A stretch of DNA of 64,000 nt from Rhodospirillum sp. Lineage in GTDB: Bacteria; Pseudomonadota; Alphaproteobacteria; Dongiales; Dongiaceae. Of this stretch, positions 9,317-17,825 are shown piece after piece (the stretch's first letter is position 1; every line of letters starts with the position of its first letter). The position numbers were made by a program, and so were the translations under genes. The notes beneath the pieces were generated by a model, which saw nothing but the letters and a program-made list of their open reading frames with translations, searched no databases and had not been told where the DNA came from. Location of the stretch: assembly GCA_013822765.1 (NCBI GenBank), contig PNKY01000003.1, positions 124,001 to 188,000 on the forward strand, in the 5' to 3' direction.

Positions 9317-9345
9317 TTGACGCTTTCCCCCTCGCCCGATAACGT
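9317..9345 (+). promoter_or_regulatory. Candidate sigma-70 promoter for the substrate-binding protein
   Basis: TTGACG (9317-9322) and TAACGT (9340-9345) are separated by 17 bases and lie about 145 bases before the ATG of the binding-protein gene. The rest of the 374-base gap (9115-9488) shows no gene or RNA that I recognise. Confidence 0.45.
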
Positions 9346-9488
9346 AACAATAATCGACTAAGTTGCCGCGCCACAAAGAAAGCGCGGGCCCGAGAGACGT
9401 CGCCGAATCCGGTCTGACAGGGACCTGTTCGCGTCATCGGACGATCGAATTCGGCGAGTCAACGAACCACAACAGGGAGGGTACCAAC

Positions 9489-11183
9489 ATGCGTTCCGGT
9501 TCCGGCGGTAAGGACCGCCACCATCCAGCCATTCCGCGCCTGGTCGATGCGCTCGAGCAGCGCAAGCTCGACCGGCGCGAGTTCCTGCGCACCGCCACCC
9601 TGCTCGGCATGGCGGCCCCGGTTGCCTATGGCATCGCCGACAAGGTACTGGGCGAGCCGTTTGTGAAATCGGCCCAAGCCCAGGCCACGAAAGGCGGCAT
9701 CCTGCGCGTCGGCATCCGCGTGCCGGCGGTCGACAACCCGCATACCTTCTCGTGGGTGTACGATTCCAACATCGTGCGCCAGTGCAACGACTATCTCAGC
9801 CGCACCGAGCCCGACGGAGTCACGGTTCCGTACCTGCTCGAGAGCTGGTCGCCGAGCGAGGATCTCAAGACCTGGACCCTGAAGCTGCGGTCCGGCATCA
9901 AGTGGTCGAACGGCGACGACCTGGTCGCCGATCACATCGTCTGGAACATCCAGCGCTGGCTCGACCCCAACGTGGGCTCGTCGGTGCTCGGCCTGTTCAA
10001 GGGCTTCATTCTCAAGGACAAGGACACCGGCCAGAAGAACGAGGACGGCTCGGCCAAAATGACGACCGAGCTGTGGGACGCCAACGCGATCGAGAAGGTC
10101 GACGACCACACCATCAAGCTGAACGGCAACCAGTCGCAGCTCGCGATCCCGGAGAACCTGTTCCACTATCCCGCCCTGATCCTGCATCCGAAGGACGAGG
10201 GCAAGTGGGGCGTCAGCGCGCTCGGCACCGGCGCCTACGAGCCGACCGAGGTCGAGGTCGGCAAGAAGGTGGTCCTGAAGCGCCGCGGCTCCTACTGGAA
10301 GGAAGGCGGCCATCTCGACGAAATCCACTTCGTCGATCTCGGCGACGATCAGGCGACCAAGCTGGCGGCGCTCGCCTCCAAGCAGGTCGATGGCCTCTAT
10401 GATGCCGACCTCAAGATCTACGAGAGCATCAAGAAGATCCCCGGCATCGAGATCCATTCGATCACGACCGCGCAGACCGGCGTCGCCCGCATGAAGATGG
10501 GCGCCGAACCGTTCAAGGATCCGAAGGTCCGCAAGGCCATGAAGCTGGCGATCGACAGCCCGAGCATCCTCAAGATCGCCTATCGCGATCTGGGCGCGCC
10601 GGGCGATCACCATCACGTCTGCCCGGTCCATCCGGACTATGCGGAAGTGCCGGTGATGACGCGCGACGTCGAGGGGGCGAAGAAGCTGCTGGCCGAAGCC
10701 GGCCACCCGGACGGCATCGAGGTCGAGCTGCATTGCAAGAAGGACCCGGATTGGGAGCCCAGCGCCTGCCAGGCGATGGTCGAGCAGTGGGCCGAAGCCG
10801 GCATCAAGGTGAAGCTCAACGTCATGCCGGGCGCCCAGTATTGGGACGTCTGGACCAAGGTGCCGTTCGGCTTCACCACCTGGACGCACCGTCCGCTCGC
10901 CATCATGGTGCTCGGTCTCGCCTATCGGACCGGCGTGCCATGGAACGAGAGCGACTACGCCAACCCGAAGTTCGATGAGCTGCTGACCAAGGCGGAAGGC
11001 ATCATCGACCTCGAGGAACGCAAGAAGGTCGTGAAGGAACTGGAGCTCATCATGCAGGAGGACGGCACCATCGTCCAACCGCTGTGGCGCGCCAGCTATC
11101 AGCCTTTCACCGCCAAGCTGAAGAACTATCATCCGCACCCGACGGAGTACTACTTCTTCGAGGACGTGTGGCTGGAAGCGTAA
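9489..11183 (+). CDS. ABC transporter substrate-binding protein, family 5 (peptide/opine type), Tat-exported
   Basis: A 564-residue periplasmic solute-binding protein. The N-terminus carries a twin-arginine signal (LDRREFLRTATLLGMAAP, about residues 27-44) and a cleavage region near SAQAQA. The mature part has the SBP_bac_5 features of long, two-lobed peptide or nickel-type binding proteins, for example LKTWTLKLRSGIKWSNGDD and GTGAYEPTE. The open frame reaches further upstream, but ATG 9489 follows a CAGGGAGGG ribosome site. No permease or ATPase gene lies next to it, so it is an orphan in this window. It could bind peptides or a substrate linked to the neighbouring M24 protein. Confidence 0.92.
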   Translation: MRSGSGGKDRHHPAIPRLVDALEQRKLDRREFLRTATLLGMAAPVAYGIADKVLGEPFVKSAQAQATKGGILRVGIRVPAVDNPHTFSWVYDSNIVRQCNDYLSRTEPDGVTVPYLLESWSPSEDLKTWTLKLRSGIKWSNGDDLVADHIVWNIQRWLDPNVGSSVLGLFKGFILKDKDTGQKNEDGSAKMTTELWDANAIEKVDDHTIKLNGNQSQLAIPENLFHYPALILHPKDEGKWGVSALGTGAYEPTEVEVGKKVVLKRRGSYWKEGGHLDEIHFVDLGDDQATKLAALASKQVDGLYDADLKIYESIKKIPGIEIHSITTAQTGVARMKMGAEPFKDPKVRKAMKLAIDSPSILKIAYRDLGAPGDHHHVCPVHPDYAEVPVMTRDVEGAKKLLAEAGHPDGIEVELHCKKDPDWEPSACQAMVEQWAEAGIKVKLNVMPGAQYWDVWTKVPFGFTTWTHRPLAIMVLGLAYRTGVPWNESDYANPKFDELLTKAEGIIDLEERKKVVKELELIMQEDGTIVQPLWRASYQPFTAKLKNYHPHPTEYYFFEDVWLEA

Positions 11184-11210
11184 GCTTCACTCCAAGCGCG
11201 ATTGCGCAGA

Positions 11211-11243
11211 CGGCGGCCCGACAAGGGCCGCCGTTTTTCTTTT
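11211..11243 (+). terminator. Rho-independent terminator after the binding-protein gene
   Basis: CGGCGGCCC (11211-11219) pairs with GGGCCGCCG (11225-11233) around a GACAA loop, followed by TTTTTCTTTT. Confidence 0.93.
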
Positions 11244-11383
11244 GACCTCTTGGACGAATAATCAAGCGAAATTCACTCGCAATCCAAGGTCGGCAGAAGG
11301 ACTTCCGACCGCCTTCCCGGCATCCTCCGCGCACTCGAACATCCAATCGGCCGGAGGGCCAGTCAGGTCAGCAGGAGGCAAAC

Positions 11384-12298
11384 ATGAACATGGACATCAC
11401 CTCACATACCGGTAGAGCGAGCGCAGAGGAGTTGGTTCCGTCGCGCTATGCGCTGCAGGTCGGCGAGATCGACGTGCTGGTGGTCAGCGACGGGGTGCTA
11501 CCTCTACCAACTTCGACGTTGGCCACCAATGCCGACCCGGCCGACCGTGCGGCCTGGCTTCAGGACATGTTCCTGCCGCCTGACGCGTTCGATTGGCCGT
11601 TGAACGTGCTCGTGGTGCGCAGTGGCGACCAGACCATCCTCGTCGACGCCGGGCTGGGCGGACAGTTCCCCGGCTTCCCGCGGGCCGGGCAGTTCCCCAA
11701 GCGGCTGGAAGCCGCCGGCATCGATCTGGCGTCCGTGACCGACGTGGTGGTGACCCACATGCACATGGACCATGTTGGCGGGCTGCTCGTCGACGACGTG
11801 AAGAAGCGGCTGCGTCCGGATCTGCGGGTCCACGTGGCCGCCTCCGAAGTGGCGTTCTGGACGGCGCCCGATTTCTCCCACACCTCCATGCCGGGGCCGG
11901 TGCCGGGCGTGCTTCGGTCGACCGCCAGGCGGTTCGCGAACGAGTATCAGAGTCAGCTGCGGATCTTCGAGGAGGAGCACGAGGTCGCGCCGGGCGTGCT
12001 CGTCTGGCGCACTGGCGGCCACACCCCCGGGCATAGCGTGGTCCGCGTGACGTCCGGCGGCGACCGGCTGACCTTCCTCGGCGACGCCATATTCCCGGTC
12101 GGCTTCGACCACCCCGACTGGCACAACGGCTTCGAGCACGATCCCGAGGAGTCGGTTCGCGTCCGGGTCCGTCTGTTGCGGGAGGCGGCGGCGACCGGCG
12201 AGCTGCTGGTGGCCACGCACCTGCCGTTCCCGTCCGTCGGCCGGGTGGCGGTCGATGGCGACGCCTTTCGCTGGGTGGCGTCCTTCTGGGACTACTGA
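11384..12298 (+). CDS. MBL-fold metallo-hydrolase
   Basis: A 304-residue zinc-dependent hydrolase of the metallo-beta-lactamase superfamily. The metal motif THMHMDHVGG appears near residue 125, a second histidine in GHTPGHS near 215-221, and the aspartate in FLGDAIFP after it. No signal peptide is present, so it is cytosolic. The ATG follows AGGAGGCAAAC. The family includes lactonases, glyoxalase II-like enzymes and others; sequence alone does not separate these. It is monocistronic, with terminators on both sides. Confidence 0.9.
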   Translation: MNMDITSHTGRASAEELVPSRYALQVGEIDVLVVSDGVLPLPTSTLATNADPADRAAWLQDMFLPPDAFDWPLNVLVVRSGDQTILVDAGLGGQFPGFPRAGQFPKRLEAAGIDLASVTDVVVTHMHMDHVGGLLVDDVKKRLRPDLRVHVAASEVAFWTAPDFSHTSMPGPVPGVLRSTARRFANEYQSQLRIFEEEHEVAPGVLVWRTGGHTPGHSVVRVTSGGDRLTFLGDAIFPVGFDHPDWHNGFEHDPEESVRVRVRLLREAAATGELLVATHLPFPSVGRVAVDGDAFRWVASFWDY

Positions 12299-12322
12299 CA
12301 TCGCTTCGGCCGACAAATAGAA

Positions 12323-12350
12323 ACGGCGGCCCCACAAGGGCCGCTGTTTT
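12323..12350 (+). terminator. Rho-independent terminator after the MBL hydrolase
   Basis: A 10-bp stem with one G-T wobble (12323-12332 with 12338-12347), a CACAA loop and a short T tract. Its sequence closely resembles the terminator at 11211-11243, suggesting a recent local copy or a shared element. Confidence 0.85.
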
Positions 12351-12461
12351 CATTTGCCCGCGGCGACTACTCCTATCTCCAATAATTTAGAAACATAGTA
12401 CTTGCTTTATTCGGCAGTCGCCTGCACCATGGATGCTTGGGCCTAACAAGGACATCCAGCC

Positions 12462-13460
12462 ATGTTGCCCTGCCGTCACGCCTTTATGCCGTATGTAGAA
12501 GCGCCGCAGCATCCCAACATCGTGGTCGACGGGGCTGCGAACCAAAGCAGCGTGCTGACATTGTCGCACTGGCCGCAAAGCGGCACGCCCTGGCCGCTCA
12601 AGGCCGATACCTCCGTTGGCGTCGTGTTCAACTATCTTGACAATTCCGCATGGCACCGCGACGTCCCGGCGGTCACCAACAACCACTTCGATGAGGATGG
12701 CCTGATCGGGCTCTACTGCCTGATCGCGCCGGAGCACGCACTCGCGCAGCGGGCGCTGCTGATCGACGCTTCGAGTGCCGGCGACTTCTCCGTATGCCAG
12801 TCGCGCGAAGCGGCGCGGATCGCCTTCACGATTTCGCGCCTTGCCGATCGTGACGTTTCACCTTGGGGTGTGGATCGTTTTCCCGAGGACTATTCCGACT
12901 ACTGCACGTTCGTCTATACGCAGCTGCTGCAACAGCTCGGCAAGCTGATCGATGATGTCGAGGGGCACAGCGCGCTATGGGGCGATGAGGATGCGCTGCT
13001 GTCGGCCAGCGAGCACGCGATCGCCTCCGGCGAAGCGACGATCGAGGAGCGCGCGGAGGTCGATCTCGCGATCGTGCGCATCCCGGCCGATTGGCCCGAT
13101 CGACCTGCGCATCGTTATGCGAAGCACCTCAACGTGCCGATCCATCGCATGGCGGTGCACAATCGAACTTCCTGCAAGCGCATCGCGACACTGTGCGGCA
13201 CTCGGATCGGCTTTTCCTACCGCTACGAAAGCTGGGTGCAAATGGTGAGCCATCGCCCGCCGCCGCGGATCGATCTCTCTGCGCTGGTGGCCCAGCTATC
13301 CGATGCGGAGCACGCCCCTTGGCAATTCGACGGCGTTGATCAGATTACGCCCTCCTTGCGCCCTGAAAGCGGCCATAGCGATCTCGATCACGATCGCTTT
13401 CTGGACGCACTGGTCGACGCGCTCCGGAACGGCAAGGGAGCCTGGAATCCCTACGACTAG
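12462..13460 (+). CDS. Uncharacterised protein resembling DUF6687
   Basis: A 332-residue soluble protein. Conserved-looking blocks are VVDGAANQSSVLTLSHWP near the start, then FNYLDNSAWHRDVPAVTNNHFDEDGLIGLY. The NNHFDEDG stretch is reminiscent of the metal-binding DHH/DHHA phosphoesterase motif, and the whole matches my memory of DUF6687. No membrane segment is visible. The ATG follows AACAAGGA. Function is unknown; a phosphoesterase-like hydrolase is only a guess from the acidic-histidine motif. Confidence 0.7.
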   Translation: MLPCRHAFMPYVEAPQHPNIVVDGAANQSSVLTLSHWPQSGTPWPLKADTSVGVVFNYLDNSAWHRDVPAVTNNHFDEDGLIGLYCLIAPEHALAQRALLIDASSAGDFSVCQSREAARIAFTISRLADRDVSPWGVDRFPEDYSDYCTFVYTQLLQQLGKLIDDVEGHSALWGDEDALLSASEHAIASGEATIEERAEVDLAIVRIPADWPDRPAHRYAKHLNVPIHRMAVHNRTSCKRIATLCGTRIGFSYRYESWVQMVSHRPPPRIDLSALVAQLSDAEHAPWQFDGVDQITPSLRPESGHSDLDHDRFLDALVDALRNGKGAWNPYD

Positions 13461-13481
13461 AAGTCCCGTTCAGTCGATGGC

Positions 13482-13919
13482 CTAGACATTCGCGGCCCGC
13501 GCAATTCTCGGCACGCTCCACGCCCACAGAGTCAGCGCAATGCCCATCAACGCCGGCATCGAAACGGCGGGAAAATCCCGCACCAGGACCGACGGCGAAC
13601 AGATGCCGACCGCCACCTCCCACACATGGAAGAGCGCATGGGCGATCAGCCACAAAGTGGCCGCGCCCCACAATTCGACGCGGCGCGCCGGCTTCCACAT
13701 GCCGATCCCAAACGCGACGCCGATGAACAACTGGATGATCCCGATGTCCCGGATGAAATGCTGGTTGAAGGAGCCGGTGTCGGTGACGCCGGGAACCAGG
13801 TTGTACCACGGCTCCGGCGCCACCAGCATGAACAGGCCGTTGGCCGACAGGAACAGTGTGTTGAATGCGACCATCACGAATCCTAGGATCATGATGGCGC
13901 GATGCTCGATTGTGTTCAT
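13482..13919 (-). CDS. Small four-helix membrane protein of unknown function
   Basis: A 145-residue protein with about four hydrophobic segments and the block FNQHFIRDIGIIQLFIGVAF, followed by LWLIAHALFHVWEV. I do not recognise a characterised family. I chose the ATG at 13919, preceded by GAGGAAGG, over an upstream frame start. It is encoded on the same strand as the SDR gene to its right, 77 bases away, and could be cotranscribed with it. Confidence 0.75.
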   Translation of the reverse strand: MNTIEHRAIMILGFVMVAFNTLFLSANGLFMLVAPEPWYNLVPGVTDTGSFNQHFIRDIGIIQLFIGVAFGIGMWKPARRVELWGAATLWLIAHALFHVWEVAVGICSPSVLVRDFPAVSMPALMGIALTLWAWSVPRIARAANV

Positions 13920-13996
13920 GGTCGTCGCCTTCCTCAGCTGCATGAATTTACTGCGCGGTCCACGCACCATCGACCGCGATCACGGACCGGGATCAG

Positions 13997-14749
13997 TCAC
14001 GAGATCCCAAGCCCGCCATCGACGGTGATCACCTGCCCGGTGACCCATTCGGAGGCGGGATCGGCGAGAGCCACGATCCATCGTGCGACTTCCTCCGGGA
14101 TGCCGCGGCGCCCGAGCGGGATCCGCTCGCGCTCCCGCTCCTTGACCGCCTGGGCCTGCTCGGGAGAGAGCCCCATCATCCCTGTCAACGCCCCGGTCTC
14201 GGTGGGGCCGGCGGCGACCGCGTTGACGCGCACCCCTTGCGGCGCAAGCTCGAGCGCCCAGCAGCGCGTCAAGTGATCCAGCGCGGCCTTGCTGGCGGCA
14301 TAGTGCGACAGCCCTGCAGCCGGCTTGCTGCCGAACGTGCTGGAGACGTTGACGATGCTTCCCTTCATCGCCGCCAGGTACGGAAGCGCCGCCGCGGAAA
14401 GCAAACTCGGGCCCAGCACATTGACCGCAAAGATGCTGGTGATCTTGTCGGCCCTGGCGTCCGCCAGCGAGAGAATCGCGCCCGCGCCGGCATTGTTCAC
14501 CAGAATGTCCACCCTGCCCCAGGTATTGAGCGTCTCCGTGATGGTCCGGGCGGCGTCGGCGGGTATCGACACATCCGCCGTGACACCGGCGATGTGGGGG
14601 TGATCGCCGGTGGCCAGCCTGAGTGGCGCAGAACGCCGCCCGGTGATGAGAACCTTGGCGCCGTGTTCCGCAAAGCTGCGCGCCGCGGCCCGGCCGATGC
14701 CGGATGTCCCGCCCGTGATGATCACGACCTTGTCCTTCAAGCCGGTCAC
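13997..14749 (-). CDS. Short-chain dehydrogenase/reductase
   Basis: A 250-residue classical SDR. The cofactor motif TGGTSGIG is near residues 11-18, NNAG near 83, the catalytic Ser in NVSSTFGS and the YAASK tetrad element follow, and the C-terminus WVTGQVITVDGGLGIS is typical of FabG-like enzymes. The start is a GTG at 14749, 10 bases after the stop of the cupin gene, so the two are likely cotranscribed. Substrate unknown. Confidence 0.9.
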   Translation of the reverse strand: MTGLKDKVVIITGGTSGIGRAAARSFAEHGAKVLITGRRSAPLRLATGDHPHIAGVTADVSIPADAARTITETLNTWGRVDILVNNAGAGAILSLADARADKITSIFAVNVLGPSLLSAAALPYLAAMKGSIVNVSSTFGSKPAAGLSHYAASKAALDHLTRCWALELAPQGVRVNAVAAGPTETGALTGMMGLSPEQAQAVKERERERIPLGRRGIPEEVARWIVALADPASEWVTGQVITVDGGLGIS

Positions 14750-14759
14750 GATTGTACGC

Positions 14760-15173
14760 TTACTGCTTGTCGTCGAAGACGAGGGTTGTCTCGCTGGTGT
14801 CGACCACGAACACGGCCAGTAGCTTGGCGGGCTCGGTCTTGCTGGCGTTCGCGCTGACGGCGTGGTGGTCGCCCGGCATCTCGGAGAAGTTCTCGCCGGC
14901 ACGATAAACCGTCACCGGTCCGTCATTGACCTGGCTGCGGATGGCTCCTTCCAGGACCGTCGCGTAGATGAAGGCGGAATTCGGATGCGTGTGCGCTGGC
15001 GAGGACCCGCCGGGCGGGTATTCGACCAGCACGCCTTTCATGCTCTTGCCGGGCACGTTGGGCAGCGCATGGTCGAAGACCACCGTCACCTTGGACCTGG
15101 CCGGGTCGGCGGCCATGGCGGGGCCAAGAGCGAGGGTTGCGAGAAGGATTCCGCTGATGAGTCGTGTGAACAT
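14760..15173 (-). CDS. Secreted cupin-domain protein
   Basis: A 137-residue protein with an N-terminal signal peptide (MFTRLISGILLATLALGPAMA) and a single cupin barrel. Cupin motif 1 is represented by PPGGSSPAHTHPNSAFIY and motif 2 by ENFSEMPGDHHAVSAN, with histidines suited to binding one metal. It is probably periplasmic. The ATG follows CGGGAG. It lies between an NmrA-like gene upstream and an SDR gene downstream on the same strand with short gaps, which suggests a three-gene unit. Confidence 0.88.
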   Translation of the reverse strand: MFTRLISGILLATLALGPAMAADPARSKVTVVFDHALPNVPGKSMKGVLVEYPPGGSSPAHTHPNSAFIYATVLEGAIRSQVNDGPVTVYRAGENFSEMPGDHHAVSANASKTEPAKLLAVFVVDTSETTLVFDDKQ

Positions 15174-15204
15174 TGTGTGTCTCCCGGTTGGCGTGCGCCC
15201 GGCG

Positions 15205-15948
15205 CTACGCCTGGGCGAGCCAGGCTTCGAACGACGTGGAGCCGATGTTCGGGTTGTCTCCGGGGGTCAGGGACCTGTCGTTCAGCTCGGTGCCGAAATA
15301 GCGGGCGTGGACGTCGGTGACCACTTTGCGGGCATCGTGCTTGGCCGTGAGATAGCGGCGGACGAGATCGTCGAGACCGATGCGTTCCGGCCCGGCCAGC
15401 TCGATCACGCCGTTCGCCGGCGCCGCCGTTGCCACCTCGGTCACAAGGCCGGCGACGTCATTGGACGCGACGGGCTGGAGATGAGCCGGCGACAGCCGAA
15501 TGGTGTTGCCGTCGGTCGCGGACTGGGCGATGCCGCCGAGGAACTCGAAGAACTGGGTCGAGCGGATGATCGTGTAGGGAATCCCCGATGCCTTGATCAG
15601 CTCTTCCTGGGCGACCTTGGCACGCAGATAACCGCTTTCCGGGTTGCGGTCGCTGCCGACCACCGAGAGGGCGATGTGATGCCGTACGCCGGCAACCTTT
15701 TCCACCGCGGCAATGTTGCGGCCCGCCGTCGTGAAGAACGCCATGACGGCGTCGTCCGCGAAATTCGGGGAGTTTGCGAGGTCGACCACGACCTGCGCCC
15801 CGGCAACGGCTTCGGCCAGCCCTTCGCCGGTGATGGTGTTGACGCCCGTGTTGGGCGACGCCGCGACGGCCTCGTGGCCCTTCTGGCGCAGGCTCGCCAC
15901 GACCTTGCTGCCGATGAGGCCGGTGCCGCCGATGACTACGATCTTCAT
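15205..15948 (-). CDS. NmrA-like NAD(P)-binding protein (atypical SDR)
   Basis: A 247-residue Rossmann protein starting MKIVVIGGTGLIGSKVV, with the GxxGxxG dinucleotide motif. Blocks such as HHIALSVVGSDR and GIPYTIIRSTQFFEF are those of NmrA/azoreductase-like sugar-nucleotide-independent SDRs. The ATG follows AGGAGGGATATC. It is divergent from the winged-helix/TPR regulator and heads the cupin-SDR series. Confidence 0.88.
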   Translation of the reverse strand: MKIVVIGGTGLIGSKVVASLRQKGHEAVAASPNTGVNTITGEGLAEAVAGAQVVVDLANSPNFADDAVMAFFTTAGRNIAAVEKVAGVRHHIALSVVGSDRNPESGYLRAKVAQEELIKASGIPYTIIRSTQFFEFLGGIAQSATDGNTIRLSPAHLQPVASNDVAGLVTEVATAAPANGVIELAGPERIGLDDLVRRYLTAKHDARKVVTDVHARYFGTELNDRSLTPGDNPNIGSTSFEAWLAQA

Positions 15949-16021
15949 GATATCCCTCCTGGGTAGGTGAAGTTGATGGAGGGAGGATGACCCAAGATGT
16001 GCGGCAAGACTTTGCGGCTTC

Positions 16022-16051
16022 GTCCAAATTGCCTTCAGCGTCTGTCCAAAT
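16022..16051. promoter_or_regulatory. Candidate operator: GTCCAAAT direct repeats with 22-bp period
   Basis: Two identical GTCCAAAT copies (16022-16029 and 16044-16051) lie in the 221-base divergent region between the NmrA-like gene and the winged-helix regulator. Their 22-bp period puts them on the same face of the helix, the arrangement favoured by OmpR/PhoB-type winged helices, which is the DNA-binding type of the adjacent regulator. Confidence 0.45.
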
Positions 16052-16169
16052 AATTGCCGGTGATGAACCCCGTCGCTCTTGACGGGAGCCTCCTTCCACT
16101 CCACTTTTTTGGCAGGATTGCTCTCCTTTCAATGGTTTGCATCTCTGGCGGGTCGGACGCACCCGGATC

Positions 16170-17747
16170 ATGGGGGCCGGCGTGAGATTTGCATTCGACG
16201 ATCACCTGCTCGATCCGGACCGGCGGGAGCTCACCCGCGGGTCCGAGCCGGTTGCGGTCGGGCCTCAGGTCTTCGATCTGCTGATGTATCTGGTGCGGAA
16301 CCGGACCCAGGTGGTCAGCAAGGATGATCTGATCGCCGCGGTCTGGGGCGGCCGGATCGTCTCCGAATCCACCATGACCAGCCATATCAACGCCCTTCGC
16401 AAGGCCATCGGCGATTCCGGCGAAGAGCAGCGCTTGGTGCGCACCATCGCGCGCAAGGGCTATCGGTTCGTGGGAGACGTGCGGGAGGTCGGCGCTCCCG
16501 AAAGCCCCGTCGTCGTCGTCGTCAAGCCGCATGAGCCGGCATTGACGCTTCCGGATCGTCCCTCCCTCGCCGTCTTGCCGTTCGTGAATCTGAGCGGCGA
16601 TCCAGAGCAGGATTACTTCGTCGATGGGGTGGTGGAGGACATCATCGGCGCCATGTCGCGCATGAATTCGCTGTTCGTCATCGCGCGAAACTCGAGCTTC
16701 ACCTACAAGGGCCGGGCGGTCGACGCGAAGCAGGTCGGCCGGGAACTCGGGGTGCGCTACATCCTCGAAGGCAGCCTGCGCCAGGCGGCGAACCGGGTGC
16801 GGATCACCGGCCAGCTGGTCGATGCCGCCACCGGGACCAATCTCTGGTCGGAACGATTCGAAGGCAAGATCGACGACATCTTCGCGCTGCAGGACCAGCT
16901 GACCGCGGACGTCGTCGGCGCGATCGCGCCGCAATTGGAGCGTGCCGAGATCGAGCGCGCCAAGCACAAGCCGACCGACAGCCTGGACGCCTACGACTAT
17001 TATCTGCGCGCCATGGCGCACCTGCATTTTGGGACGCGAGAGGCCGTCGCTGAAGCGCTCGGCTTGCTCTCCAAGGCGATCGAGCATGACGTCGAATACG
17101 CGCCGGCCTATGCCATGGCCGCCTGGTGCCACTTCTGGCGCAAGGTCAATGGCTGGATGGTTGATCGCGCGCGCGAGATCGCCGAGGGGACGCGATTGAC
17201 CCGCCGCGCGATCGAGCTGGGCATGGATGACGCGGTCGCTCTCACGCGCGCCGGCCATGCGCTCTCTCATCTTGCCGGCGACCTCGATGCGGGACTCGCC
17301 CTGATCGACCGGGCGAAGGTGCTCAATCCCAACCTGGCCGCCGCCTGGTTCCTAGGCGGGTTCGTCCGGGTCTGGCGCGGCGATCCCGACGGCGCCATCC
17401 AGCATTTCGGCCAGGCGATGCGTCTCAGTCCGCTGGACCCGGAAATGTACCGCATGCAGGCGGGGATGGCGGTGGCGCATCTGTTCGCCGGCCGCTTCGA
17501 CGAAGCCTCGTCCTGGGCCGAAAAGTCGTTCCGCGACCTGCCCAGCTTCCTGATGGTGGTCGCCATCATCGCCGCCAGCCACGCCCTCGCCGGCCACACC
17601 GACGAATCGCGCCGCGCCATGCAGCGCTTGCGCGGTCTCGACCCCACGCTCCGCATCTCCAATATCAGGGACTGGCTCCCGATCCACCGCCCGCAGGACC
17701 TCGCCATCTTCGCGGACGGCCTGCGCAAGGCCGGCCTGCCGGAATGA
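16170..17747 (+). CDS. CadC/OmpR-type winged-helix regulator with TolB-like and TPR domains
   Basis: A 525-residue regulator. Residues about 1-105 form the Trans_reg_C winged helix (FDLLMYLVRNRTQVVSKDDL, then SHINALRKAIGD and ARKGYRF). A TolB-like alpha/beta part follows (PSLAVLPFVNLSGDPEQDYF), and about residues 270-500 form TPR repeats. No receiver domain or transmembrane helix is seen. This architecture is frequent in alphaproteobacteria, often as a local regulator. I chose the ATG at 16170; a TTG 11 codons upstream is the alternative. Divergence from the NmrA-cupin-SDR series suggests it controls them. Confidence 0.88.
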   Translation: MGAGVRFAFDDHLLDPDRRELTRGSEPVAVGPQVFDLLMYLVRNRTQVVSKDDLIAAVWGGRIVSESTMTSHINALRKAIGDSGEEQRLVRTIARKGYRFVGDVREVGAPESPVVVVVKPHEPALTLPDRPSLAVLPFVNLSGDPEQDYFVDGVVEDIIGAMSRMNSLFVIARNSSFTYKGRAVDAKQVGRELGVRYILEGSLRQAANRVRITGQLVDAATGTNLWSERFEGKIDDIFALQDQLTADVVGAIAPQLERAEIERAKHKPTDSLDAYDYYLRAMAHLHFGTREAVAEALGLLSKAIEHDVEYAPAYAMAAWCHFWRKVNGWMVDRAREIAEGTRLTRRAIELGMDDAVALTRAGHALSHLAGDLDAGLALIDRAKVLNPNLAAAWFLGGFVRVWRGDPDGAIQHFGQAMRLSPLDPEMYRMQAGMAVAHLFAGRFDEASSWAEKSFRDLPSFLMVVAIIAASHALAGHTDESRRAMQRLRGLDPTLRISNIRDWLPIHRPQDLAIFADGLRKAGLPE

Positions 17748-17825
17748 ACGCCGCCGCTGGTTGAAGTGCGGTGACGTTGCGGCGGCCGCCTCTCCTTTCG
17801 GCGAGGTGACGTAAGCGTGGTGGCG

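Noticed and set aside
9459..11138. About 559-codon open frame antisense to the binding-protein gene
   Set aside because: No recognisable motif, and the opposite strand encodes a full SBP with a Tat signal and ribosome site.
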